DNA from: Streptomyces novaecaesareae
GTDB lineage: Bacteria > Actinomycetota > Actinomycetes > Streptomycetales > Streptomycetaceae
DNA length: 64,000 nucleotides
Reading direction: 5' to 3'
NCBI RefSeq assembly: GCF_000716875.1
Contig: NZ_JNWQ01000014.1
Location: 1-64,000 of the forward strand
In this document: piece after piece, positions 16,735 through 24,492 of the stretch
Numbering within the stretch: the stretch's first letter is position 1
Layout of the letters: each line of letters starts with the position of its first letter
Translations under genes and position numbers: made by a program
The notes under the pieces: model-generated
The model's input: the letters and a program-made list of their open reading frames with translations, nothing else
Told to the model about the DNA's origin: nothing
Databases searched by the model: none

Positions 16735-16830
16735 CAGGTGACAGGTGACAGCGAACAGATGACAGACAACAGCTGACAGATTTCGAAATCTGTTCGCTGT
16801 CATCTGTCACCTGTCATCTGTCGTCTGTCA
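16732..16830. repeat. TGACAG-class intergenic hairpin, copy B
   Basis: A central 18-base palindrome ACAGATTTCGAAATCTGT (16776-16793) is flanked by runs of ACAGGTGACAG-type units on the left and CTGTCATCTGTCA-type units on the right. An alternative 27-base stem pairs 16734-16760 with 16788-16814 at 26 of 27 positions. The element starts within the GNAT stop codon and ends six bases before the stop of the convergent azlD gene. It fills the whole convergent space. Confidence 0.9.
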
Positions 16831-16835
16831 GCCGC

Positions 16836-17147
16836 TCAGCCCACCCCGCAGAGGCGGAGCACCGCCGTCGTCGCCGCACCCGCGACGACCACCGCCGGGA
16901 ACGGTGCCCGACGCAGCGCGAGCACCCCCGCGACCAGCACACCGGCCGGACGGGCCCACCCTGCGAAGCCGTGCCCCTGGGTCAGCGCTCCGGTCGCCAC
17001 CAGGGCGACCAGCAGCACCGTGGCCGCGACCGCGAGCAGGTGCCGCAGCCGCTCCGAGAGGGCGAGCCGACCGCCGAACAGCGGCCCCGCCAGCCGGAAG
17101 GCGTACGTCCCGACCGCCAGCAGCAACACGGCATACAGCGGCATCAT
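16836..17147 (-). CDS. azlD: AzlD-family membrane subunit
   Basis: This 103-residue protein has three to four hydrophobic helices, with LYAVLLLAVGTYAFRLAGPL at the N-terminus as in AzlD proteins. AzlD partners AzlC in exporting branched-chain amino acids or analogues such as azaleucine. GGAGG precedes the two tandem ATG codons, and the start overlaps the azlC stop (ATGATGA), so the pair is translationally coupled. It ends next to hairpin copy B. Confidence 0.88.
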   Translation of the reverse strand: MMPLYAVLLLAVGTYAFRLAGPLFGGRLALSERLRHLLAVAATVLLVALVATGALTQGHGFAGWARPAGVLVAGVLALRRAPFPAVVVAGAATTAVLRLCGVG

Positions 17148-17890
17148 CGGACCGCCTCCTTCTCCTCTGCCCGCACCGGCTCGACCGGCTCCACCTCGTC
17201 TGACGCCGCCTCCGCCGCCCCCACCACCGGACGCCCGGCGAACAGCAGTCCGACCAGGGCGAGCAGCACCGGCAGCCCGGCCGGCACGAGCGGTGTGACG
17301 GCCACCGCCACCACAGCACCCACCAGAGCCGCCGTACGGGTGCGCCGGTCGGCGAGCGAGGGCAGCACGAGCGCGAGCAGCACGGCGGGGAAGGCGGCGT
17401 CCAGACCGAGCGCGTCCGTGTCGCCGATCAGCCCGCCCGCTACGGCGCCGAGCAGCACGGAGACGTTCCAGACCACGTACAGCGCGATCCCGCAGAGCCA
17501 GAACGCCGCCTTGCGCCGCCGCGGCTCCCCCTGCTGGAGGGCGAACGCGGCGGTCTCGTCGGTGATCAGCTGGGCGCCGATCAGCCGCCGCCACCAGGGG
17601 CCGTCGAGGACGTCGGCGACGGTGAAGCCGAAGGGCAGCAGCCGGGCGTTGAGCACCAGTCCGGTGACGACGGCCGCGAGTGCCCCGCCGCCGGACAGCA
17701 CCACGCCGACCGCCGCGAACTGGGAGCCGCCCGCGAAGACGAGGACGGAGAGCGCGATCGGCACCCAGAGGGGCAGACCACCGGAGGCGCTGATCGCGCC
17801 GAAGGAGGCGCCGACGAGGGCGTCGGCCAGGCAGACCAGAGCGATGTCGCGCAGGGTGGCGCGCTCCAGTGTTCGGAGTAGCGAACGCAT
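17144..17890 (-). CDS. azlC: AzlC-family branched-chain amino acid exporter subunit
   Basis: This 248-residue integral membrane protein shows the family-typical segments DALVGASFGAISASGGLPLW, FAGGSQFAAVGVVLSGGG, LNARLLPFGF and LITDETAAFALQQGE, followed by a Glu-rich C-terminal tail. A -35 TTGACG (17922-17927, minus strand), 18-base spacer and -10 CATTCT (17898-17903) place the transcript start about at the ATG at 17890, so the mRNA is probably leaderless; this favours that ATG over the GTG two codons upstream. It is divergent from an XRE-cupin regulator, the arrangement commonly seen for azlCD in actinomycetes. Confidence 0.9.
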   Translation of the reverse strand: MRSLLRTLERATLRDIALVCLADALVGASFGAISASGGLPLWVPIALSVLVFAGGSQFAAVGVVLSGGGALAAVVTGLVLNARLLPFGFTVADVLDGPWWRRLIGAQLITDETAAFALQQGEPRRRKAAFWLCGIALYVVWNVSVLLGAVAGGLIGDTDALGLDAAFPAVLLALVLPSLADRRTRTAALVGAVVAVAVTPLVPAGLPVLLALVGLLFAGRPVVGAAEAASDEVEPVEPVRAEEKEAVR

Positions 17891-17897
17891 GTCCACT

Positions 17898-17927
17898 AGA
17901 ATGAACTCGCCCGCGCAGGTTCGTCAA
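17898..17927 (-). promoter_or_regulatory. azlC promoter, leaderless transcript
   Basis: On the minus strand, TTGACG and CATTCT are separated by 18 bases. The -10 ends seven bases before the azlC ATG, leaving no room for a ribosome site. Leaderless mRNAs are common in Streptomyces. Confidence 0.7.
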
Positions 17928-18084
17928 GGCGAACGAGAAGACCGACAGACCGAACGGCGATCGGTCCGGACACCCCCGCAGGCCGGGGCAGCCGTGGCAG
18001 CATGAACGGCACCGACCAGCCGGCATCAGAGCCGAAGGCCCGAACAGCCCGAGAAGCCGAAGAAGGAGCCAGAGGAAAGCGTGA

Positions 18085-18684
18085 GTGGCGAGCATGGATG
18101 ACCAGACCACCCCGACCGCGGCCACCGGCGGCTCCGGAGCCGAGCTGATCGGCCAGATCGCCGCCTCCATCCGGCGCGAGCGCGAGCGCGGCGGGCTGTC
18201 GATGGCCGAGCTGGCCCGGCGGGCCGGCATCGCCAAGTCCACGCTCTCCCAGCTGGAGTCGGGTGCGGGCAACCCCAGCGTGGAGACGCTCTGGGCGCTC
18301 GGAGTGGCACTGAACGTGCCGTTCAGCCGGCTGGTCGACCCGCCGCGCCCGGTGGTCAAGGTGATCCGGGCCGGCGAGGGCCCGGTGACCCACTCCGAGC
18401 GCGCCGACTACGCCGCCACCGTGCTGTCCTCCTGCCCGCCCAACGCCCGGCGCGACATCTACCGGATCGAGGCGCAGCCGGGCGAGACCAGGGCCTCCGA
18501 CCCGCACATGCCCGGCACCGTCGAGCACGTGATGATCGGCGCCGGGCGCGCGCTGGCCGGGCCGACGGAGGCGCCGGTCGAGCTGGGCCCGGGCGACTAC
18601 GTGAGCTACCCGGGCGACGCCCCGCACGTGTTCCGGGCGCTCGCCCCGGACACCCTGGCGGTGATCGTCATGGAGCACATCTGA
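18085..18684 (+). CDS. XRE-family regulator with C-terminal cupin domain
   Basis: This 199-residue DNA-binding sensor has a helix-turn-helix at about residues 24-80 (LSMAELARRAGIAKSTLSQLESG). A cupin ligand-binding domain lies at about 110-195 (HMPGTVEHVMIGAGRAL, GPGDYVSYPGDAPH). This architecture is widespread for regulators of small-molecule transport and metabolism. GAGGAAA supports the GTG at 18085; the ATG three codons later is possible. It is divergent from azlC and probably represses azlCD while sensing an amino acid. Confidence 0.9.
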   Translation: MASMDDQTTPTAATGGSGAELIGQIAASIRRERERGGLSMAELARRAGIAKSTLSQLESGAGNPSVETLWALGVALNVPFSRLVDPPRPVVKVIRAGEGPVTHSERADYAATVLSSCPPNARRDIYRIEAQPGETRASDPHMPGTVEHVMIGAGRALAGPTEAPVELGPGDYVSYPGDAPHVFRALAPDTLAVIVMEHI

Positions 18685-18734
18685 CAGCCATCTGATGGTC
18701 CGTCAATTCAGCGAAGCCGCCCCGACAGTCACCC

Positions 18735-20717
18735 CTACCTCAACAGCCCGTCCAGGAAGGGGTTTCCGAACACCCGGTGCGGGTCGTGACGGTCCAGGAC
18801 GGCGACCGCCTCGTCCCAGCCGGGCCCACCGCCGGCCCGCAGGCTCTCGGGGATGGCCCGGCCGAGCAGGTCCGGGTCGGCCCAGGCCGCGTCGGCGGTG
18901 TAGGCCCAGCCCTTGGACCATTCGACGCGCAGGCCCGCCCGGGTGCCGTCGAAGGTGCGCAGCAGCCACTGCTCCAGGTCCCGGGCGAAGCGTTCCAGCC
19001 CCGGGGTCCCGGGGAAAGCCAGGACGTCGAGCCAGACCGCCGTGTCCCACTCCGGACGGTCAGCGCGCGGGCGCAGCGCGGACAGCAGCGGAGGTCGGGC
19101 GCCGGCGACGCCGGAGTGGGCCGGGTCGTCCAGGCCGGTGACCCGGATCTCCACCGCGCCGTTCACCGGGAACTCGCCCCGGGCCTGGTAGGCCGCGAGC
19201 AACTCCTGGTAGTAGGCGGCGAATTCACTGACCACGCACTGCAGGTCGGCGCGCCGGGTGAGGATCGCGTAGCCGTTGGCGGTGACCCGCAGGGTGGTCG
19301 GGCGGACGTACTGGAGCAGGCTGCGCGAGGGGCCCCAGAGGTCGGAGCGCAGACCGCCCGCGAGCAGGTGGGTGAGCGCCTCACCGCTGAGCAGATTGCG
19401 GAGCAGCCCGCCGGAGAGGAGGACGTCCGTGAGGTCTCCGGTGAGCCCCACCTTCGCGACCAGGTACTGGAGTTGGCCGAACAGCGGGGCCGATCCCCAA
19501 GCACCGGCGACGATCTCGCCGGCGAGCCGGGCCACCGGCTCCGGAACGCTATCCGAGAAGGGGTAGTTGTAGGGGTGGTCGACGGTGAGGGAGCCGAGCG
19601 GCTTGGTCGGGGTGACGCTCCAGGTCTTGAGCCAGGGATGGTCGGTGTAGGCGAACCAGATCGCCTCGACCCGGCCGTCCCGCTCCACGAAGTCGGCGAA
19701 GGTCCGCGGACCGCCACCGCCACCGCCACCGCCCAGCAGCCCGCCGAGCACTCCGCCGAGCAGCCCGCCGCCACCCTCTGACCCCGGACCCGAAGCAGAC
19801 CCCGAACCCGAACCCGGGCGGGCGAACAGCTCGGCGGCCGGGATGTCGAGTCGGCTGACGCAGCGCAGCGGCCGGTCGGCGCCGGCCCGCAGGACGACCT
19901 CGGTGAGGAAGGCCCGGCCCAGGTGCACCAGGAAGGCGGCGCTGTCGGCCTCGGCGCGGTCGAAGGTGCGCAGCGCGTAATGGCCGGTGGCGGGGTCGAG
20001 GACGACGGCGGTGAGCCGGACGACCTGGTTGCTGACCGAGCCGTACCCGTGCCCGTCCGGCCGTACCTCCCCCGCGGCGGGGACGGCGGTGCCGTGGCCG
20101 CCGATGGCGAGCACGCCGCCGACGGTGATCTCGCCGGGGGCCGGGCAGGCGGTCAGGCCGAGGCCCCGGTCGGCGAGGTGTGCGAGCAGGGCCTCCATGG
20201 TGGCGCCGGTCTGGACCCGGACGGTGGTGGGCGAGTCGGCGGTGATGGCGGTGAGGTGGCGGCTGGTGTCCACGAGCAGGACCCGGGCGTTCTCCGGGGT
20301 CCGGTCGGCGACGGTGAGCGGCGCCCAGGTGTGCCGGTAGCCGGAGGCGCGCAGGCGCCAGCCGTTGGCGTGCGCCCAGTCGGCGAGGAGCGGGACCTCC
20401 TCGGGAGTGCGGGGCGCACAGGTCCACAGCTGGTCGGTGCGGATCTCGCCGGACCAGTTCTGGAAGACCCGCTGGTAGAGCTCGGTGCCGGCGGGCAGGG
20501 CGGGCGGCGCGGGCGCGGAGGCCTCGGCGCTGTCCGGGCCGACGGTGCCGCGCAGCACCCAGGCCGCGCCGCCGAGGGCAGCCGACGCGCCGAGCAGTTG
20601 CCGTCGGGTGAGGCCGCTCCCCCGATGCGGTGCCCCGGCGGCTCCTCCGGCCGTACCTGCCCCGCCAGCCGTACCGGTCCTACCGGCCGTACCGGCCACA
20701 CCGCGTCCTGTGGTCAT
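18735..20717 (-). CDS. Tat-exported FAD oxidase, cholesterol-oxidase type II / vanillyl-alcohol-oxidase family
   Basis: This 660-residue flavoprotein begins with a twin-arginine signal (GLTRRQLLGASAALGG near residue 35) after a Gly/Thr/Ala-rich leader. The PCMH-type FAD-binding domain occupies about 90-290 (VRVQTGATMEALLAHL, CPAPGEITVGGVLAIGGHGT). The remainder resembles the cholesterol-oxidase substrate-binding domain (VDHPYNYPFSDSVPEPVA, LTRRADLQCVVSEF). A Gly-rich insertion (about 310-345) interrupts the two and may be an expanded loop. It probably oxidises a sterol or other alcohol outside the cell, producing H2O2. Sugar-lactone oxidase is the alternative. Confidence 0.82.
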   Translation of the reverse strand: MTTGRGVAGTAGRTGTAGGAGTAGGAAGAPHRGSGLTRRQLLGASAALGGAAWVLRGTVGPDSAEASAPAPPALPAGTELYQRVFQNWSGEIRTDQLWTCAPRTPEEVPLLADWAHANGWRLRASGYRHTWAPLTVADRTPENARVLLVDTSRHLTAITADSPTTVRVQTGATMEALLAHLADRGLGLTACPAPGEITVGGVLAIGGHGTAVPAAGEVRPDGHGYGSVSNQVVRLTAVVLDPATGHYALRTFDRAEADSAAFLVHLGRAFLTEVVLRAGADRPLRCVSRLDIPAAELFARPGSGSGSASGPGSEGGGGLLGGVLGGLLGGGGGGGGPRTFADFVERDGRVEAIWFAYTDHPWLKTWSVTPTKPLGSLTVDHPYNYPFSDSVPEPVARLAGEIVAGAWGSAPLFGQLQYLVAKVGLTGDLTDVLLSGGLLRNLLSGEALTHLLAGGLRSDLWGPSRSLLQYVRPTTLRVTANGYAILTRRADLQCVVSEFAAYYQELLAAYQARGEFPVNGAVEIRVTGLDDPAHSGVAGARPPLLSALRPRADRPEWDTAVWLDVLAFPGTPGLERFARDLEQWLLRTFDGTRAGLRVEWSKGWAYTADAAWADPDLLGRAIPESLRAGGGPGWDEAVAVLDRHDPHRVFGNPFLDGLLR

Positions 20718-21052
20718 CCGTCCGTCTGCCCCTCGTGCTGGTCACCCCGGGCCGAACCGCGGCGCTCCGGGTACGGCCGGTGTCCGCCCGGCCCGGGAGG
20801 AGCGTACGAAGCACGTACGGCGGTTTGAAGCGGTCCGCCCGTCGCCTCACTCCTTCGAGTGATCGTGGCCGGATTGCGCCCCCGGAAGCCGTCGGCGTGG
20901 GATGGACGCCACTTCCGCCGTCGGAAGCCGGGACGTCGGGACGTCGGGACGCCGGGGGGCCGGGACCTCGGAAGCCGGGCCGTTGCGGGCGTTCTCGGCC
21001 GCCCGCGTAGGTTGATCTTGACCACCGACCTCACCCGACCGGAGGCCCCGCC
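20718..21052. other. 335-base divergent intergenic region with GACGTCGGG repeats
   Basis: Between the divergent flavin oxidase and truncated nitrilase genes no gene is visible. It contains a short tandem repeat of GACGTCGGG near 20932-20958 (two exact units, a third diverged) and must hold the promoters of both neighbours. No clear operator was recognised. Confidence 0.6.
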
Positions 21053-21523
21053 ATGCCCTCGTCCGCCCCGCCGACCGTCTCCGTCTCCGTCGCCGTCACG
21101 GACACAGTCACGGTCGCCGTCGCCGTCGCGCAGCCCATCTGCGCCGAGCCCGGTTGCCCGGACACCGTGTCCGTCAACGTCGAGCGGCATGCCGAGGCCG
21201 TCCGGGAGGCCGGGGCCCGTCTGGTGGTGTTCCGCGAGCTGTCGTTGACCGGCTACGACCTGGCCGCCCCCGCCCTCGACCCGGCGGACCCGCGGCTCGC
21301 GCCGCTGGTCGAGGCCTGCGCCGCCACCGGCGCCCTCGCCCTGGTCGGCGCGCCGGTCGCGGAGGCCGACGGGAGCGAGTCCATCGCCACCCTGGCCGTC
21401 ACCGGCGAGGGCGCCACCGTGGCCTACCGCAAGATGCGGCTGCACGGCGCCGAGTGCGACCGCTTCGCCCGGGGCGAGGTCGTCCGCGCCGAACTGAGCC
21501 GCACCGAGCCGGCCCGGCCGTAA
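21053..21523 (+). pseudogene. truncated nitrilase-superfamily hydrolase
   Basis: This 156-residue frame matches the N-terminal half of a carbon-nitrogen hydrolase. The catalytic Glu is present in VVFRELSLTGYDL and the catalytic Lys in VAYRKMRLHGAE, but the protein stops soon after and the nucleophile Cys segment is absent. Full relatives are about 260 residues. No continuation is found in the other frames before fumC. A Val/Ser/Thr-rich insertion of about 20 residues sits near the N-terminus. It has a good ribosome site (GGAGG), so a peptide may still be made, but it cannot be an active amidase. Confidence 0.72.
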
Positions 21524-21622
21524 CACCACCCGACGGCGGAAATACCCGGGGCCCGCGCGCCGCTGTGGTGATCGGAGATCCGTTCCGGGCCGAACCGGCC
21601 CGTACAGGAGGTGCAGCGCGCG

Positions 21623-23029
21623 ATGGGTGACGAGCAGGAACAGTCGCAGGAGTACCGGATCGAGCACGACTCGATGGGCGAGGTCCGGGTGCCGGCCGCC
21701 GCGAAGTGGCAGGCGCAGACGCAGCGGGCGGTGGAGAACTTCCCGGTGTCGGGCCAGCGGCTGGAGCGTGCGCACATCGCCGCGCTGGCCCGGGTGAAGG
21801 CCGCCGCGGCGCGGGTGAACGCCCGCCTCGGGGTGCTGGACGAGGAGACGGCGGAGGCGATCGTGTCGGCGGCCGAGGAGGTCGCGGAGGGGCGCTGGGA
21901 CGACCAGTTCCCGGTGGACGTGTTCCAGACCGGCTCGGGCACCTCGTCCAACATGAACACCAACGAGGTGATCGCCACCCTGGCCGGGGAGCGTCTCGGG
22001 CGCGCGGTCCACCCGAACGACCACGTCAACGCCAGCCAGTCGTCCAACGACGTCTTCCCGTCCTCGATCCACATCGCCGCCACCGCCGCCGTCACCCACG
22101 ACCTGATCCCGGCGCTGGAGCACCTGGCGGAGGCGCTGGAGCGCAAGGCCGTCGAGTTCGCCGAGGTGGTCAAGTCGGGCCGCACGCACCTGATGGACGC
22201 CACGCCCGTCACGCTCGGCCAGGAGTTCGGCGGGTACGCGGCGCAGGTGCGGCACGGCCGGGAGCGGCTGCTGGCCACGCTCCCCCGGGTCGCCGAACTC
22301 CCGCTCGGCGGTACGGCGGTGGGCACCGGCATCAACACCCCGCCCGGTTTCCCGGCGGCGGTCATCGCGGAGGTGGCCCGCGCCACCGACCTGCCGCTGA
22401 CCGAGGCCCGGGACCACTTCGAGGCGCAGGGCGCGCGGGACGCCCTGGTCGAGTTGAGCGGCCAACTGCGGACGGTGGCGGTCGGGTTCACGAAGATCGC
22501 GAACGATCTGCGGTGGATGGGCTCCGGTCCGCGCACCGGGCTCGGCGAGATCAACCTGCCGGATCTGCAGCCGGGTTCGTCGATCATGCCGGGCAAGGTG
22601 AATCCGGTGCTGCCCGAGGTGGTGCTGATGGTCGCGGCCCAGGTGGTCGGCAACGACGCGACGGTGACGCTGGCCGGCGCGAGCGGCAACTTCGAGCTGA
22701 ACGTGATGCTCCCGGTGATCGCCCGCAATGTGCTGGAGTCGGTGCGGCTGCTCGCCAACAGCGCCCGGCTGCTGGCCGACCGGACGGTGGACGGCATCAC
22801 CGCCAACGTCGAACGGGCCCGGGAGTACGCGGAGTCCTCGCCGTCGGTGGTGACCCCGCTGAACCGCTACATCGGGTACGAGGAGGCGGCGAAGGTCGCC
22901 AAGCAGTCGCTGGCCGAACGCAAGACGATCCGTCAGGTGGTGTTGGAGCGCGGCTACGTCGAGCAGGGCCGGCTCACCGAGGCGCAGTTGGACGAGGCGC
23001 TGGACGTGCTGCGGATGACGCGCCCGTAA
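21623..23029 (+). CDS. fumC: class II fumarate hydratase
   Basis: This 468-residue cytoplasmic tetrameric fumarase of the TCA cycle interconverts fumarate and malate. The fumarase/aspartase signature [15 protein letters not shown] is intact, as are [15 protein letters not shown] and [17 protein letters not shown] near residues 100-150 and [21 protein letters not shown] perfect AGGAGG lies 11 bases before the ATG at 21623. Aspartase is excluded less by sequence than by closeness to FumC-type lengths and motifs. No operon partner is evident. Confidence 0.95.
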   Translation: MGDEQEQSQEYRIEHDSMGEVRVPAAAKWQAQTQRAVENFPVSGQRLERAHIAALARVKAAAARVNARLGVLDEETAEAIVSAAEEVAEGRWDDQFPVDVFQTGSGTSSNMNTNEVIATLAGERLGRAVHPNDHVNASQSSNDVFPSSIHIAATAAVTHDLIPALEHLAEALERKAVEFAEVVKSGRTHLMDATPVTLGQEFGGYAAQVRHGRERLLATLPRVAELPLGGTAVGTGINTPPGFPAAVIAEVARATDLPLTEARDHFEAQGARDALVELSGQLRTVAVGFTKIANDLRWMGSGPRTGLGEINLPDLQPGSSIMPGKVNPVLPEVVLMVAAQVVGNDATVTLAGASGNFELNVMLPVIARNVLESVRLLANSARLLADRTVDGITANVERAREYAESSPSVVTPLNRYIGYEEAAKVAKQSLAERKTIRQVVLERGYVEQGRLTEAQLDEALDVLRMTRP

Positions 23030-23166
23030 CCGCCCGGGCGGTCCCCGGACCGGGGGGCAGTCCCCGGGCCGGTCACCGGACAGGCGCCGGTGCGGCCCCC
23101 GAACGTGCGCCGGGGCGCGGTGGGCGGTCGAGCCCTCCGCGCCCCGGACACGGGCTGCGGGGAAGA

Positions 23167-23637
23167 TCAGCCCCTGGCACGGCCGGCCCGGCCGCGCCGC
23201 ATTGCCGCTCCGTTCGACGTCATGGTGGCCATCGAGATCGCCGCGAGGCCGAGCAGGAACATCACGGCACCGACGATGATGCAGGTGACGATGTTCTTGC
23301 CGTGCGCGACGGAACCGGAGACGGCCCAGGGGGAGATGATCGTCCAGGCTCCGAGCGCGGTGGCCGCCCAGGCCCTCGCGTGGGTGCGTTCGTAGGCCGT
23401 GCCGTAGCCGGCCATCAGCAGCGTGTAGGCCAGACCGACGATCAGGCAGGTCACGGTCAGGGTGCTGAACGCGGTGAAGCCGACGATCCATGGCGATGCC
23501 GCCAGGAAGAGGCCGGCCAGTACGGCCAGGGCTTCGATGCCCTGGGCGCGGGGGGTCGAGGTGACCCGCTCGTAGTGTTCGCGCAGTTCGACGATGTCCG
23601 GATGGTGCTCCATGCCCGTCGGGATATGGGTTGCCAC
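23167..23637 (-). CDS. SPW-repeat membrane protein
   Basis: This 156-residue integral membrane protein has four hydrophobic helices and two SPW motifs (AASPWIVGFT and ISPWAVSG), the hallmark of the SPW repeat family. The N-terminal soluble part has MEHHPDIVELREHYERV. The GTG at 23637 lies seven to eight bases after a perfect AGGAGGT, which decides the start over the ATG eight codons inside. Function is unknown in the family. Confidence 0.88.
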   Translation of the reverse strand: MATHIPTGMEHHPDIVELREHYERVTSTPRAQGIEALAVLAGLFLAASPWIVGFTAFSTLTVTCLIVGLAYTLLMAGYGTAYERTHARAWAATALGAWTIISPWAVSGSVAHGKNIVTCIIVGAVMFLLGLAAISMATMTSNGAAMRRGRAGRARG

Positions 23638-23835
23638 CGATACCACCTCCTGTGGTCCGGAACGTGGGAGGCACTCGCCCCGCGAGGCACCCGTGAAGGG
23701 CTTGCCTCGCAAAGGCGCTTGGCCCCGTACCCATTCTGGCCCTTCTCTAACGTTTTGCACCTGATAGTCCGGAATGATCGATAACCATCCGATCACGCCG
23801 GTGACCTGCGTCTCAACACCGCGGGGCGCCATTGC

Positions 23836-23855
23836 CTATGCAACTCGTTGCATAG
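23836..23855. promoter_or_regulatory. PadR-type operator palindrome
   Basis: CTATGCAAC-TC-GTTGCATAG is a perfect nine-base inverted repeat with a two-base spacer. It ends 13 bases before the ATG of the padR-family gene at 23869. PadR regulators commonly bind ATGCA/ATGTA-type palindromes at their own promoters, so autorepression is likely; the acyl-CoA dehydrogenase downstream would then be co-regulated. Confidence 0.8.
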
Positions 23856-23868
23856 CAGGATGCGGGGC

Positions 23869-24423
23869 ATGGCACTGGAGCACGCGATCCTCGTCTCGCT
23901 GCTGGAACGGCCCGGCTCCGGCTACGAACTGGCCCGGCGCTTCGACCGCTCCATCGGCCGCTTCTGGACCGCCACCCACCAGCAGATCTACCGGGTGCTG
24001 CGGCGCATGGAGGCGGACGGCTGGGTCGCGGCCCAGGAGGTCGCCCAGGACGGGCGCCCGGACAAGAAGGTGTACTCGGCGGCCGCGGCCGGACGGTCCG
24101 CACTGGCCGACTGGCTGCGGGAACCGGTCGAACCGGAGACCGTCCGGCACGAGCTCGCGGTCAAGATCCGGGCCGCCGCCTTCGACGATCCGGCCGCACT
24201 GATCTCCGAGGTCGAGCGGCACCGCGACGGCCACGCCGCCCTGCTCGCCCGCTATCTGCACGGCGAGCAACGGGACTTCCCCGACCTCACCGCGCTCGAC
24301 ACGTGCCAGGAGCTGCAGCACGTGGTGCTGCGCGGCGGCATCGAGTACGAGCGGATGACCCTCGCCTGGCTCGACGACGTGCTCGCCACCCTGCGCCGGC
24401 TCGCCGCAGACCGGCCGTCCTGA
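23869..24423 (+). CDS. PadR-family transcriptional regulator
   Basis: This 184-residue repressor has a winged-helix domain at residues 1-80 (ALEHAILVSLLERPGSGYELARRF, QIYRVLRRMEADGWV) and the C-terminal dimerisation helices typical of the longer PadR class (RHELAVKIRAAAFDD onwards). It follows an ideal palindromic operator and precedes, after 69 bases, the acyl-CoA dehydrogenase that it probably controls. The ligand is not evident; phenolic or acyl-CoA compounds are usual in the family. Confidence 0.9.
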   Translation: MALEHAILVSLLERPGSGYELARRFDRSIGRFWTATHQQIYRVLRRMEADGWVAAQEVAQDGRPDKKVYSAAAAGRSALADWLREPVEPETVRHELAVKIRAAAFDDPAALISEVERHRDGHAALLARYLHGEQRDFPDLTALDTCQELQHVVLRGGIEYERMTLAWLDDVLATLRRLAADRPS

Positions 24424-24492
24424 CGGCCCACACCGTCGCGCCCCCCTCGACACCCTCGACACCCTCACCCACTCGACTCCCAGGAGCCCTCG

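Noticed and set aside
10702..16830. Repeated TGACAG-type units considered as a CRISPR array
   Set aside because: Units are 7-10 bases, form inverted hairpins and have no unique spacers of regular length; no cas genes nearby.
16836..18359. 507-codon leftward frame through azlD, azlC and the XRE gene
   Set aside because: Only its last part, from the ATG at 17147, is the real azlD gene; the rest is a shadow.
18684..18734. Possible sixth TGACAG-class hairpin between the XRE-cupin and flavin oxidase genes
   Set aside because: Only fragments such as ATCTGACAG and ATCTGATGG occur; no long stem forms. It may be a decayed copy, but evidence is too weak.
20714..23734. 1006-codon leftward frame over fumC and the truncated nitrilase
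   Set aside because: Antisense to fumC, which has all fumarase signatures.
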